From: Bog-756 sp963839925
GTDB taxonomy: Bacteria > Actinomycetota > Acidimicrobiia > Acidimicrobiales > RAAP-2
Direction of reading: 5' to 3'
Length of the DNA stretch: 64,000 nucleotides
Assembly (NCBI GenBank): GCA_963839925.1
Contig: CAWIWV010000001.1
Location: 1,984,001-2,048,000, forward strand
The notes beneath the pieces were generated by a model. The model worked only from the letters and a program-made list of their open reading frames with translations. It ran no database searches and had not been told where the DNA came from. A program made the translations under genes and the position numbers. Shown piece by piece: positions 33,543 to 43,004 of the stretch; positions within the stretch are counted from its first letter, which is position 1, and each line of letters opens with the position of its first letter.

Positions 33543-34826
33543 TCAGGACGCGGCCCTGCGACTCCGGGTCGACTTGGCCGGAGGGCGCTGCAGGGGAACC
33601 AGCGTCGGGTGCACCTTGTCGAGGACGACCGCCCGGTCGACCACGCACTTGGAGATGTCGTTTCGACTGGGGAGGTCGTACATGACCTCGAGCAAGACCT
33701 CCTCGAGGATCGCCCGCAGTCCGCGTGCACCGGTCCCGCGCAGCAGGGCCTGCTCGGCGACGGCCTCGAGCGCATCGTCGGTCAGCTCGAGCTCGATGTG
33801 ATCCAGTTCGAAGGTCCGCTGGTACTGCTTGGTCAGCGCGTTCTTCGGCTCGACCAGAATGCGGATCAGTGCATCCTTGTAGAGATGGGAGACGGCGCCG
33901 ACCACCGGGAGACGTCCGATGAACTCGGGGATCAGCCCGAACTTCATCAGATCCTCGGGCAGTACGTGGCGGAGCAGTTCGGAGTCGTCCCGCTCCGAGG
34001 CTTTGCGCACCTCGGCCCGGAATCCCATGCCCTTGCGGCCGATGCGGTTCTCGATGATGGAGTCGACGCCGGCGAACGCGCCACCACAGATGAACAAGAT
34101 GTTCGTGGTGTCGATCTGGATGAACTCTTGATGGGGGTGCTTGCGGCCACCTTGGGGTGGCACTGAGGCGGTGGTCCCCTCGAGGATCTTCAAGAGGGCC
34201 TGTTGGACGCCTTCACCGGACACGTCCCGGGTGATCGACGGGTTCTCGGACTTGCGAGCGATCTTGTCGATCTCGTCGATGTAGATGATGCCGGTCTCGG
34301 CACGCTTCACGTCGTAGTCGGCGGCCTGGATGAGCTTCAACAAGATGTTCTCGACGTCCTCGCCCACGTAGCCGGCCTCGGTCAGCGCGGTGGCGTCGGC
34401 GATGGCGAAGGGGACGTTGAGCATGCGGGCGAGGGTCTGGGCCAGCAGTGTCTTGCCGCAGCCGGTCGGACCGAGCAACAAGATGTTCGACTTGGCCAGT
34501 TCCACGTCGCTGTCGTGCGGGCCGTTGTTCCCCGCCTGGACCCGCTTGTAGTGGTTGTAGACGGCAACCGACAGGATCTTCTTCGCGTACTCCTGACCGA
34601 TCACGTAGTCGTTCAGGAACTCGTAGATCTCCTTGGGCTTGGGCAGCTCCTCGAACGAGAGCTCGGTGGTGTCGGCGAGCTCCTCGGCGATGATGTCGTT
34701 ACACAGCTCGATGCACTCGTCGCAGATGTACACGCCCGGCCCGGCGATCAACTTCTTCACCTGCTTCTGCGACTTCCCGCAGAAGCTGCACTTCACCAGA
34801 TCGCCACCATCTCCGAACTTGGCCAC
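33543..34826 (-). CDS. clpX: ATP-dependent Clp protease ATP-binding subunit ClpX
   Basis: A 427-aa AAA+ unfoldase that feeds substrates to ClpP. The N-terminal zinc-binding domain has CSFCGKSQ and CDECIELC. Walker A is GPTGCGKT, Walker B IIYIDEIDKI, and pore and sensor regions include GYVGEDVEN and GLIPEFIGRLPV. The GTG start at 34826 has AGAGGA upstream. A 152-bp gap separates it from clpP, so it may have its own promoter besides read-through. Confidence 0.97.
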   Translation of the reverse strand: MAKFGDGGDLVKCSFCGKSQKQVKKLIAGPGVYICDECIELCNDIIAEELADTTELSFEELPKPKEIYEFLNDYVIGQEYAKKILSVAVYNHYKRVQAGNNGPHDSDVELAKSNILLLGPTGCGKTLLAQTLARMLNVPFAIADATALTEAGYVGEDVENILLKLIQAADYDVKRAETGIIYIDEIDKIARKSENPSITRDVSGEGVQQALLKILEGTTASVPPQGGRKHPHQEFIQIDTTNILFICGGAFAGVDSIIENRIGRKGMGFRAEVRKASERDDSELLRHVLPEDLMKFGLIPEFIGRLPVVGAVSHLYKDALIRILVEPKNALTKQYQRTFELDHIELELTDDALEAVAEQALLRGTGARGLRAILEEVLLEVMYDLPSRNDISKCVVDRAVVLDKVHPTLVPLQRPPAKSTRSRRAAS

Positions 34827-34978
34827 GTCGGTTCCTCTACCCTTCTGTCAGCGGACCCTGTTGCTCATCGGTACTGCTGTGTGCGTCCGTCCCGGCTTGT
34901 GCAAAGCCCCCCGAAACCCGGAACTCAACCCTAGCGGCTGGGGCGGCAGCACCACGACCCTCGTCTCGTCCCTGCGGG

Positions 34979-35647
34979 CTACGCAGCCCCAACTGCTTCG
35001 ATGGGCACCGTGTCCCTTGCGGTGATGACCTCGTCGATCAATCCATAGGCAACCGCTTCGTCGGCGGTCATGATGAAGTCCCGGTCGGTGTCCTTCGACA
35101 CTCGTTCCATCGTCTGGCCGGTGTCGTTGGACAGCATGCCGTTCAACAGGTCGCGCATCCGGAGGATCTCTTTCGCCTGGAGCTCGATGTCGCTCGCTTG
35201 ACCCTCCACTCCGCCGAACGGTTGGTGCAACAGGATCCGGGCGTGTGGGAGCGCGAACCGCTTGCCTCTGGTTCCCGCACCGAGCAACACCGCGGCCGCA
35301 GACGCCGCCTGTCCGAAGCAGAACGTGGACATGTCCGGCTTGATGTACTTCATCGTGTCGTAGATCGCGAACAGCGCGGTGATGTCCCCGCCCGGCGAGT
35401 TGATGTAGAGGTGGATGTCCTTGTCCGCCTCCTCCGACTCGAGGAACAACAGCTGCGCGCAGACCAGGTTGGCGACGGTGTCGTTGATCGGCGTCCCCAA
35501 AAAGATGATTCGCTCGCGCAGCAGGCGGGAGTAGAGGTCGTAGTTCCGCTCACCGCGACTCGTCGATTCGACCACCCACGGCACGCTGTAGGCCTGCGCT
35601 TCGATCTGCCCGGTTCCCTCTGTCCAACCGGGTGCTCTCCAACTCAT
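34979..35647 (-). CDS. clpP: ATP-dependent Clp protease proteolytic subunit
   Basis: A 222-aa serine protease subunit. The catalytic Ser is in FGQAASAAAVLL, the His in ARILLHQPFGG and the Asp in KDTDRDFIMTADEAVAYGLID. An N-terminal propeptide-like extension of about 25 residues precedes VVESTSRGERNYDLYSRLL. The ATG overlaps the tig stop as ATGA, so clpP is coupled to trigger factor. Many actinobacteria have two adjacent clpP genes; only one is seen here. Confidence 0.96.
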   Translation of the reverse strand: MSWRAPGWTEGTGQIEAQAYSVPWVVESTSRGERNYDLYSRLLRERIIFLGTPINDTVANLVCAQLLFLESEEADKDIHLYINSPGGDITALFAIYDTMKYIKPDMSTFCFGQAASAAAVLLGAGTRGKRFALPHARILLHQPFGGVEGQASDIELQAKEILRMRDLLNGMLSNDTGQTMERVSKDTDRDFIMTADEAVAYGLIDEVITARDTVPIEAVGAA

Positions 35648-36984
35648 TCCGAGTCCTCCTCGCCCTGGGTCTTCAGTTCGTCGCGTGATATCGGGTTTCC
35701 TTCTTCGTCGACCAACTCGACGTTGTCGGTCAGCCAGAGCAGGGCCTTGGCCTTGCGTCGATCCGAGCGTACCGCCGGAAGCCTTCCGGCCTGTTCCAAC
35801 CGGTCCCGTACCTCGTCGGGGTCCATTTCGAGTCGCTCGCCCATGGCGGCCAGCTCCTCGTCGAGCTCCTCGTCGCTGACCTCGATGCCCTCTTCCTCGA
35901 TCAGCGTTCGAAGCGCGAGATCCACCTTGACAGTCTGGAGCGCTCCCGCACGCAGCTCGTCGAGGAACTCCTGCTCGCCGCGACCGGTCGCGGCAAGGAA
36001 CTGGCTGAGGGTCATGCCCTGGCCTTCCAACCGGTGGTTGAGATCGTGGATCCGTTCGCGCACCTCGGCTGCCACCAGCTGATCGGGAACATCTTCGGTG
36101 ACCAGCTCCGCCAGCGCGTCGGCCGCCTTCTCGCGCAGCGCCATGCGCGCGACGGCGAGCTGCCGTTGGCGGATCCGTTCGGCGATGTCCGATCTGAGCT
36201 CGTCCATCGTCTCGAATTCCGAGGCCTCAGCCGCCCACGCATCGTCGGCATCGGGAAGCACCAGCTCCTTGACGTCTTTGACCAGCACCCGGAACGAGAT
36301 GGTCTGCCCCTCCTCGACGTCGGAGTCGAAGACGAAGATGTCACCGACCTTCGCCCCTCGTAGCTGGTCGTCGAGCTCGGGGACCAGGGAGCCACTGCCG
36401 ACTTCGTAGAGGTAGTCGTCGATGGAGAGATCGCCGTCGTCCCCTTCGGTCAGTCGCTGGGTTCGAGTGCCACTGATGTCGATGGTCACTCGATCCCCGT
36501 CGATCGCCGGTCGATCGACCTCGGCCAGTTCCCCGGAGGTGGCCCGCATGCGGTCCACCTGGGACTGCACCACTTCGTCATCGACGTCGAGGCTCGGCAG
36601 TGTCACCACCAAACCCTGGTAACCGGGGATGGCCACCGTCGGGCGAACCAACACCACCGCGTCGAACGACACCGGACCCGATTCGTTTCCGGAGGTGATG
36701 TCGATCTCCGGTTGGTCGATGGGATCGATCTCGGTGTCGGTGACCGCCTGCGCGTAGTAGGTGGGGAGCGCTTCACGAATTGCTTCCTCGCGCATCGCCG
36801 CCGCACCACCCAGGCGCGCCTCGATCACCCTGCGCGGAACCTTGCCGGGGCGGAAGCCCGGAACGCGGACCTCGCGAGAGAGTCTGCGAAGGACGTCGTC
36901 GAGCGCCTGGTCCATCTCCTCTTCCTCGATCTCGATGGAGAGACGGACCTTGTTGCCCTCTTCGGGCGCTGCGGTGGCTCGCAT
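35644..36984 (-). CDS. tig: Trigger factor (ribosome-associated chaperone/PPIase)
   Basis: A 446-aa chaperone that meets nascent chains at the ribosome. The ribosome-binding segment VPGFRPGKVPRRVIEARLG (signature GFRxGxxP) is near residue 50. A FKBP-type PPIase domain follows, starting around DGDRVTIDISGTRTQ, then a long helical C-terminal domain. The ATG at 36984 was chosen because the family N-terminus starts here; the frame stays open upstream. A TACACT box 11 nt before the ATG suggests a very short leader. Confidence 0.95.
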   Translation of the reverse strand: MRATAAPEEGNKVRLSIEIEEEEMDQALDDVLRRLSREVRVPGFRPGKVPRRVIEARLGGAAAMREEAIREALPTYYAQAVTDTEIDPIDQPEIDITSGNESGPVSFDAVVLVRPTVAIPGYQGLVVTLPSLDVDDEVVQSQVDRMRATSGELAEVDRPAIDGDRVTIDISGTRTQRLTEGDDGDLSIDDYLYEVGSGSLVPELDDQLRGAKVGDIFVFDSDVEEGQTISFRVLVKDVKELVLPDADDAWAAEASEFETMDELRSDIAERIRQRQLAVARMALREKAADALAELVTEDVPDQLVAAEVRERIHDLNHRLEGQGMTLSQFLAATGRGEQEFLDELRAGALQTVKVDLALRTLIEEEGIEVSDEELDEELAAMGERLEMDPDEVRDRLEQAGRLPAVRSDRRKAKALLWLTDNVELVDEEGNPISRDELKTQGEEDSE

Positions 36985-37024
36985 ACGAATTGCCGAGTGT
37001 ACCGGTAGCGGGGTCGGTGATTCG

Positions 37025-37855
37025 TCAGAACATGAATGCCATCGACTCGACCACCTTGTGGCCGAGGGCGATGTCGCCGTCGATCTGGACTTCGCCGGTA
37101 GCGAGCACACGACTCGGCTCGACCCGCCCAAAGCTGAGCCGCCAGAACGTTTGTTGGTCCATCTTGAGGGTGACCGCGGGCTCCTCGTCCGGTGCCAGCT
37201 CGTACAACGAAGCCCGGCCCCCCTCGACCTTCACACCCACCTTCCGGCCGAGGACACCCGCCACCGCGAACAGCACCGTGGTGCCGTCGGCCGGGGCGAC
37301 CCGCTTCCCCACGACAAAGGGCATGGAACGTTCACAGCGATCGAGCGTCGTCGCCTCTCCGGCTCCGTTGCGGCCACCCGGCCGCCCCAACGCCCGGCGG
37401 ACGTCCTGCTCGTGTGCCCAGGCGTCGAGCACCCGGGTCTCCATGAACTCGCGATAGGGCACCTGGCCGATGGGGCTCCAGCCCACTTCGTCGAACTTCT
37501 CCTTCGGCATCGCTCGGAGCGCATCGGACCTGCGGTTGGTCGTCTCGATGAACTCCTCCAGCACCTCGATGCCCGGAGTCGAACGACGGGCATCGACCCA
37601 CGCTTCGTTCAGCTCCCCGAAGGGGTTGGTGACGTGGTCGGGATACGACTCGAGCGGAGGCGGCGCCGGATCTCCGAGCAGCAGGCGTTCGACGCCGATC
37701 AGGTGAGAGAGCTGGTCCCTCACCGTCCACCCCGGACAGTCGGTCTCGAGATCCCACTGGGGAGGGCGCATCTCCTCGCAGGCCCCGATCAACGACATCC
37801 AGACCTGGGTCAGATGGTCGACCACCGCCTCGTTGTTGGCCGAAGGACTGGGCAT
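37025..37855 (-). CDS. Maleylpyruvate isomerase-family (DinB-like, mycothiol-dependent type) protein
   Basis: A 276-aa protein of the TIGR03083/MDMPI group. The N-terminal DinB-like helical bundle carries TDCPGWTVRDQLSHLIGVE with the metal-ligand His, and a later VLDAWAHEQDVRRALG has the second His region. The C-terminal 90 residues (ASLYELAPDEEPAVTLKMD, ALGHKVVESMAFM) resemble an SCP2-like domain. Such proteins use mycothiol in actinobacteria; the substrate is unknown. It is upstream of tig on the same strand, 40 nt away. Confidence 0.8.
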   Translation of the reverse strand: MPSPSANNEAVVDHLTQVWMSLIGACEEMRPPQWDLETDCPGWTVRDQLSHLIGVERLLLGDPAPPPLESYPDHVTNPFGELNEAWVDARRSTPGIEVLEEFIETTNRRSDALRAMPKEKFDEVGWSPIGQVPYREFMETRVLDAWAHEQDVRRALGRPGGRNGAGEATTLDRCERSMPFVVGKRVAPADGTTVLFAVAGVLGRKVGVKVEGGRASLYELAPDEEPAVTLKMDQQTFWRLSFGRVEPSRVLATGEVQIDGDIALGHKVVESMAFMF

Positions 37856-37875
37856 GTGCTGAACGAGGCCGGGGG

Positions 37876-38364
<489 letters not shown>

Positions 38365-38371
38365 GACGCTC

Positions 38372-38377
38372 AGTGTA
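38372..38377 (-). promoter_or_regulatory. Leaderless -10 box (TACACT) of the glutathione peroxidase gene
   Basis: TACACT ends 7 nt before the ATG at 38364, the same hexamer as before the SDR gene at 59561. No ribosome binding site is present. Confidence 0.55.
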
Positions 38378-38505
38378 GAGGTCCTGGTGGGCGCTGGACG
38401 CCCTGGTGGCCGTCTTAAAGGAACGCTCCCCTCTGGTCGATGAATCACGAGGGCACGAGTTCCGGAGGACACGCACAGTGGGGCCGAAGGGTTGAATGAC
38501 GAACG

Positions 38506-40206
38506 ATGTCGGTCGAGGTCGATGAGGAAGGTGGTGCCATCGGTCGCCGGGGCGAAGTGTCCGGCGTCGTCGTTCACGTCCTGATCAGTCTCGCCCACGA
38601 ACACGGCGGTGAAGGAGGGGTGGCCCGGGCCTTGGCCCTGGCCGGAGAGGGTCGCTCGTTCACCACGCTCGGAGACGTCGGTGTCTGGAGCTCCCTCGAG
38701 GAGGCGGTTGCGCTGTTCAACGCCGTCGCCCTGGTGACCGGGGACCCTGCGATCGGGCTCCACGTCGGCGAACAACTCCTGGAGACTCAGGATGGCAGCG
38801 GTTTCGTCGATCGCCTCCACGGTCTCGACGGACCAGAGGACGCGTTCAAGCACATCCAGCCCATCGTCCGTCACTACGACGCCGCCTGCGAAGCGGTCGC
38901 TCTCGAGGTGGCGAGCGATCATGCGCTGGTCCGGATCCGTCCCGTCTCGACCGAGCGCCGTCATGCTCATCTCTGTGAGATGAGCCGCGGTTTGCTCTCC
39001 CGGTTGCCCGCCCTCTTCGGCGGACCACCGGCGCTGGTCACCGAGGCCGAGTGCGCTGCACGGGGAGGCCGCAACTGTCTGTACGCACTCACCTGGGAGG
39101 AGCACGCACCCGGCCGGTCCCCGTCGCCTCCCGAACGGGACGACCAGATCGACCTCGAATGGGATGGGTACCCGGAACCCGACCCCGGAACACAACACGA
39201 CGGTGAGGCGGAGCACGACGAGGGAACGGAGAGTCCCGACCGGCCAGTCGCGGGGACGACAGACTGGTTCACCGGCCTCCTTGCGGATCTCTCGAGCGCC
39301 GAGGCCGATCGGGTCCTGTCGCGGATCGCCACCCAGGCCGCCGAGCTGATCCGATCGGATCGCTTCCTGCTCGTCCTCAGAGCACGACCTGAAGAGCCCT
39401 TCCAGCTCTACTACCGAAACCTCGCCCAACGGGAGGCACAGATCCTGGCGCGAGAGCTCTGGGACGAAGCCCCCGGCCAGGACGACGGCTCGTTCCGGCT
39501 CGTGGACATCGCGACACCGAACTGCTGGTACGGCCGACTGATCGAGCTGCTGGGACCTTCGGGCAACGGGAAGCGGGCGGACAGGAACGGGGCACTCGAG
39601 GTGTTTGCACAGCGCTGCGCTGCAGCGCTCGATCTGCTGACGGTGGTCACCCGGGTCCAGCCCGAACCGGAGTGCGTCGAGACCGAGCTCACCTGGTACG
39701 ACCCCTGGACAGGTCTCCCCAATCGACGTCTCTTCGAAGAGCGGGTCGAAGGGGAGCTGGCCAGATCACGGCGCGCCGGTGACGCGGCATGCCTGTTCCT
39801 GATCGACGTGGACGGTGTGACGTCGCTCGAAGAGGACGAGGGGAGTGCCGCGGGGGTCGATCTGATGCGGCAGGCGGCCGAACGGTTGGTGGACTCGGTC
39901 CGCCGACAGGACACGGTTGCCCGGGTGGGTCACAGCGAGTTGGCCGTCCTGTTGCCCGGGCTCTCCGAGCAGCTGGCCATCGACCAGCTTGCGCAGCGCT
40001 CGATGGACGCGATCTCCAAGTCCTTTGTGATCCTGGGCAAGGAGGTCGTCACCAGGGCGTCCATCGGGATCGCCGTCGCACCGGCGAACGGCGACGGTGT
40101 CGACACGATGATCCGTCAGGCCGAAAACGCGAAGGACAGGGCCAAGCGGATCGGCCCCAATCGATTCGCAACGTACCCGCATCACGAGCTGCCGGTCTCC
40201 TCCTGA
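38506..40206 (+). CDS. Sensor protein with degenerate GGDEF domain
   Basis: A 566-aa cytoplasmic protein. Residues 1-190 look like a ligand-sensing domain ending in EAECAARGGRNCLYALTW, similar in style to V4R/XylR-type sensor ends with Cys residues. A Pro/Glu/Asp-rich linker follows, then a GAF-like region (SRIATQAAELIRSDRFLLVLRA), then a GGDEF domain beginning WTGLPNRRLFEERV. The signature is GHSEL instead of GGDEF, so cyclase activity is doubtful and a GTP- or c-di-GMP-sensing role is possible. The ATG at 38506 lacks a clear ribosome binding site. The IS1595 element begins 70 bp after its stop. Confidence 0.75.
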   Translation: MSVEVDEEGGAIGRRGEVSGVVVHVLISLAHEHGGEGGVARALALAGEGRSFTTLGDVGVWSSLEEAVALFNAVALVTGDPAIGLHVGEQLLETQDGSGFVDRLHGLDGPEDAFKHIQPIVRHYDAACEAVALEVASDHALVRIRPVSTERRHAHLCEMSRGLLSRLPALFGGPPALVTEAECAARGGRNCLYALTWEEHAPGRSPSPPERDDQIDLEWDGYPEPDPGTQHDGEAEHDEGTESPDRPVAGTTDWFTGLLADLSSAEADRVLSRIATQAAELIRSDRFLLVLRARPEEPFQLYYRNLAQREAQILARELWDEAPGQDDGSFRLVDIATPNCWYGRLIELLGPSGNGKRADRNGALEVFAQRCAAALDLLTVVTRVQPEPECVETELTWYDPWTGLPNRRLFEERVEGELARSRRAGDAACLFLIDVDGVTSLEEDEGSAAGVDLMRQAAERLVDSVRRQDTVARVGHSELAVLLPGLSEQLAIDQLAQRSMDAISKSFVILGKEVVTRASIGIAVAPANGDGVDTMIRQAENAKDRAKRIGPNRFATYPHHELPVSS

Positions 40207-40268
40207 TGCGGAGCGGAAGAGGGTGCCGCCACGGCCGAGCGACCCGATCGCCCCAGAGGTGGGTGCTA

Positions 40269-40276
40269 ACTATTGC
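40269..40276 (+). repeat. Left target-site duplication (ACTATTGC)
   Basis: The 8 bp abutting the left inverted repeat are identical to the 8 bp after the right inverted repeat (43017-43024). IS1595-family elements make 8-bp duplications, so this supports intact transposition. Confidence 0.93.
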
Positions 40277-40307
40277 GGTGTGTGCCCCTTCTCTGTATAA
40301 GCCCTGG
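40277..40307 (+). repeat. Left terminal inverted repeat of the IS1595 element
   Basis: Begins GGTGTGTGCCCCTT and ends TATAAGCCCTGG. It matches the reverse complement of the right end at 25 of 31 positions, with mismatches clustered in pairs. Confidence 0.92.
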
Positions 40308-40417
40308 TAAAGTAGAGATTTCTACGCAGGGCGACTACAAAACCCCTGGTCAGACTGTCATTACGATTTCGTGGGCGCGCTGGTTGGCAGAAGGCCGTGG
40401 GTGGAAGGCCAAAGCTG

Positions 40418-40903
40418 ATGGGTTGGCGGGAGTTCATAGGTGCGCCCCCTCGTTCTCGCAAGCCCGTCGTCCAGACGTTGCCGATGAAAACACCGGGGAG
40501 GGGTGCCGTCCGGGCGTTCTTCGGCGGCCTTTTCAGCCGGACCATGGCATGGGTGGTGGGCGGGATTTTTGGGGTGGTGGGCGTCGTGACTGCCATTCGC
40601 GACGCAATCCACCATCACCACGGATTGGCCCCCTGGCTCATTGCTGTGTCGCTTCTCTTCTTGCTGGTGGCAGTTGTCGACATGTGGCGAAAGGAGAGGG
40701 AAAGGGTAGAGACCGCTACAGACGAGGTGGAGAAGCTGGAGCGATCAAACGAGCGGCTGGAAGAGGATCTGCGGAAGTCAGAACACCGAGAGAAGGAACT
40801 CCACGTGGAGCTTGCAAAGGCTCAAAACTACGTTCTCCGGGTGCAGGCCGGAACGACACCAGACAACACGATCGCCACTGGAGACTCACCCGCAACGGAG
40901 TGA
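40418..40903 (+). CDS. IS cargo: two-helix membrane protein with coiled coil, unknown function
   Basis: A 161-aa protein that I do not recognise. Two hydrophobic segments lie at about residues 38-58 (MAWVVGGIFGVVGVVTAI) and 70-88 (PWLIAVSLLFLLVAVVDMW). They are followed by a highly charged helical region with heptad-like spacing (ETATDEVEKLERSNERLEED and onward) and a short polar tail. It would be membrane-anchored with a cytoplasmic coiled coil. The ATG at 40418 has GGAAGG about 9 nt upstream; GTG at 40397 is an alternative. It sits just inside the left end of the element, reading inward. Confidence 0.7.
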   Translation: MGWREFIGAPPRSRKPVVQTLPMKTPGRGAVRAFFGGLFSRTMAWVVGGIFGVVGVVTAIRDAIHHHHGLAPWLIAVSLLFLLVAVVDMWRKERERVETATDEVEKLERSNERLEEDLRKSEHREKELHVELAKAQNYVLRVQAGTTPDNTIATGDSPATE

Positions 40904-40934
40904 GTGTCGCGGGCTGTGACGCCCGATGAGGGAA

Positions 40935-41828
40935 TCAACTGTCCGCGGTCAAAGTGACCTCACGCAGGTCTATCGGCGGAGTGGTGATCGGCGGGAAGCG
41001 CTTGAATCGCCCGAACACGAGAGCGACTGCCCAAATGCTGCCCCCAAGGTTGGGAATCACGTCGATCCTGTCACCCGGTGTTGGCTCCATGACTATTGCC
41101 GTGAGGACACCGGGGTGCATGTTCATGTATTCGGCTGGCGGTCGGCTCCTGAACGTCCATGTGTCGACGTGTGTGTTGGATTCGACCGGGATCGCAAAGC
41201 GAGGGTGTTGGCGGAATCCGAAATCAGGGCGCGAAGGAAATCGCGGTTGCGCTACCGCCCGAAGGTGGGCTTCTACGAGGTACGGCTGTTGGTGCTTGTC
41301 GATGATGTCGAATCTGTGGATGTCTGCCAACCCAGCACGAAGTTGGCCGACAAGCGACGTGGGGCGCGGGTGGCGGGTGTCCCATCCCTTGTAAGGCTGC
41401 AACCACTCAATGGTTGTCCGTTCACGCGCCCCCAAGGTGCCGATTTCCTTCCATTTGTCAGTCGGGACCGGCAGGCCCTTGAGCTTTCCGGATTTGTAGT
41501 GCCACTCCTTCGTCCGGATGGGAAAGGCCGAGTTGCTAACTATGTCGGGAGGGACGCGACCGCGGTAGCGACGAACATGCAATTGGAACACGAGCCCATC
41601 GAGCGCCGCCCGGAGGTTGTGGTAGGCGTCTCCGAGGATCAAGGGAACGTCTGGGTTGAGCGATTCAACCTCTCCGACGCAGAACTCGTACTTGAGGCCA
41701 TCGACCTGCGCCTTGCAAGAGACGGGCCTTCGCTTGTGGTCCACGCCCCAGTGGAGTGCTTTGAGAGTTCGGTAGTGGTGGACTGCCCGGCGCAGCTTCG
41801 CAATCGGAGCTTCGAGTGATCCGCTCAC
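40935..41828 (-). CDS. IS cargo: unknown protein with LGDxxHNLRxALDxL motif
   Basis: A 297-aa soluble protein of unknown function. The most notable segment is LILGDAYHNLRAALDGLVFQ near residue 65, a helix pattern seen in many uncharacterised actinobacterial proteins that I recall. The rest mixes beta-rich text with Arg/His-rich stretches. No signal peptide or membrane helix is visible. The start is GTG at 41828. It diverges from the 54-aa gene, 22 nt away, and converges with the membrane/coiled-coil gene 31 nt away. A helical nucleic-acid-related role would be a guess only. Confidence 0.65.
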   Translation of the reverse strand: MSGSLEAPIAKLRRAVHHYRTLKALHWGVDHKRRPVSCKAQVDGLKYEFCVGEVESLNPDVPLILGDAYHNLRAALDGLVFQLHVRRYRGRVPPDIVSNSAFPIRTKEWHYKSGKLKGLPVPTDKWKEIGTLGARERTTIEWLQPYKGWDTRHPRPTSLVGQLRAGLADIHRFDIIDKHQQPYLVEAHLRAVAQPRFPSRPDFGFRQHPRFAIPVESNTHVDTWTFRSRPPAEYMNMHPGVLTAIVMEPTPGDRIDVIPNLGGSIWAVALVFGRFKRFPPITTPPIDLREVTLTADS

Positions 41829-41850
41829 TAACTACTACCCTGGGAGAGAG

Positions 41851-42015
41851 ATGGCCAAGAGCAACGGTCACGAGCCGACGCAGGAGACGCACCCCGAAGA
41901 AGGGGACCCGATCGAGATTCCCATCCCGAGCAAGAGCGAGGTCTTCCGTGACCTGCGCAAGGTGGCAAGGCCACGGAAGCCCTCAGCGGATCGGGACAGC
42001 AGCTCGGAGGATTAG
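41851..42015 (+). CDS. IS cargo: 54-aa highly charged small protein
   Basis: A small open frame starting MAKSNGHEPTQETHPEEGDP, followed by IEIPIPSKSEVFRDLRKVAR and an acidic-serine end. It has GGGAGAGAG directly before the ATG, an excellent ribosome binding site. Its last 33 bp overlap the 3' end of the transposase gene on the other strand. The protein looks disordered apart from a short amphipathic helix (SEVFRDLRKVAR). It could bind a partner such as the transposase, but nothing in the sequence proves it. Confidence 0.55.
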   Translation: MAKSNGHEPTQETHPEEGDPIEIPIPSKSEVFRDLRKVARPRKPSADRDSSSED

Positions 42016-42969
42016 CGAGAAGAACGTTCGCTCGCCAGAGTTGCGGCGATTGAACCTCCAGACGTACTCGTTCAGGTACATCTGCAAGTGTCGGCGGGAG
42101 ACCGAATGATGGACTCCCCAAATCCCACGCTTCACCAGCGACCAGAATCCTTCGATCGTCTGCGTGTGGACATCTCCGCTTACGTAGACCTTCGCCTGGT
42201 GCATGATCGTGTCGTGCTCGTACCCCATGCGGTCGAGCGTCCGATACGAACCCCACTCGTCGGTCATGATCCGAGTGCCGGACTTCACGTTCGCGGTTAC
42301 GTGCGGGAGCAGAGTGTTCGCTTGCACGCTGTCCACGACGAACGCTCGCACGTCCCCTTCGCGCTCGACCATGCCGAACACCGGAGTGCGGTGTTCCTTC
42401 GACCACTTCACTCCTGCCGACATGCGCGCCTGCTTCGGCAAGTCCGCCCACTTGGCACGATCGGACTGGCGAGGCTTTCCACCGACGAACATCTCGTCCA
42501 TCTCAACGGTGCCCTGCAAAGGCTCGTCGTCGTCCTGGGCCATCAGTTCGGTGCGGATGAGTTTGAAGATTCTGTAAGCGGTCTTGTAGGTCACGCCAAG
42601 CTCCCGCTCAAGTTGCTTGGCCGAGATACCCGAACGAGTGCTCGTCATCAGATACATCGCGTAGAACCACAACCGGAGCGACGTGGACGACTTGTGAAAG
42701 ATCGTGCTCGCTGTCGGATGCACGTGAAGCCCACAACCGGTGCAGGTCCAGTCCTGGCGCTGTTGCTTGGCCGTGTACCGCTTGAAGACGCGCACCTGCT
42801 CGCACCGCTCGCAGAAAGCGGAATCGCCCCCGTCGATGGCGTAGCGGGTGTTCCAGAGCCAAACCAGGCAGGATTCGTCGTCGGGGAAGTCCCGATCGAA
42901 CTCCGCGAGCATGTACGTAGAAGCCGAGGTCACAGCGTTGCGGGGAGTTTTGCGGTTTCCAGGTGCCAT
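41983..42969 (-). CDS. IS1595-family transposase (ISXO2-like)
   Basis: A 328-aa transposase. The N-terminal zinc ribbon has CERC and CTGC pairs around residues 53-80. A helix-turn-helix-like segment follows (SGISAKQLERELGVTYKTAYRIFK). The RNase H-like catalytic domain shows Asp in TVEMDEMFVGGK, Asp in IMTDEWGSY and the TIEGFWSLVKRGIWG block with the third acidic residue and Lys. The ORF is full length with no frameshift, so the element may still move. The ATG at 42969 is 6 nt downstream of a consensus-like promoter that overlaps the right inverted repeat. Confidence 0.93.
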   Translation of the reverse strand: MAPGNRKTPRNAVTSASTYMLAEFDRDFPDDESCLVWLWNTRYAIDGGDSAFCERCEQVRVFKRYTAKQQRQDWTCTGCGLHVHPTASTIFHKSSTSLRLWFYAMYLMTSTRSGISAKQLERELGVTYKTAYRIFKLIRTELMAQDDDEPLQGTVEMDEMFVGGKPRQSDRAKWADLPKQARMSAGVKWSKEHRTPVFGMVEREGDVRAFVVDSVQANTLLPHVTANVKSGTRIMTDEWGSYRTLDRMGYEHDTIMHQAKVYVSGDVHTQTIEGFWSLVKRGIWGVHHSVSRRHLQMYLNEYVWRFNRRNSGERTFFSLILRAAVPIR

Positions 42970-42975
42970 ACAGAT

Positions 42976-43004
42976 ATTGTAACTGCCTGGCCTTATACAG
43001 TCAA
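42976..43004 (-). promoter_or_regulatory. Consensus leaderless promoter of the transposase
   Basis: Reading on the minus strand: TTGACT (43004-42999), a 17-nt spacer, TACAAT (42981-42976), 6 nt, then the ATG at 42969. The -35 lies inside the right terminal inverted repeat, so transposase binding there could repress its own gene. Confidence 0.75.

Noticed and set aside
39411..39914. Minus-strand Ser/Arg-rich frame inside the GGDEF-like gene
   Set aside because: It is antisense to a domain with clear protein features and has no independent support.
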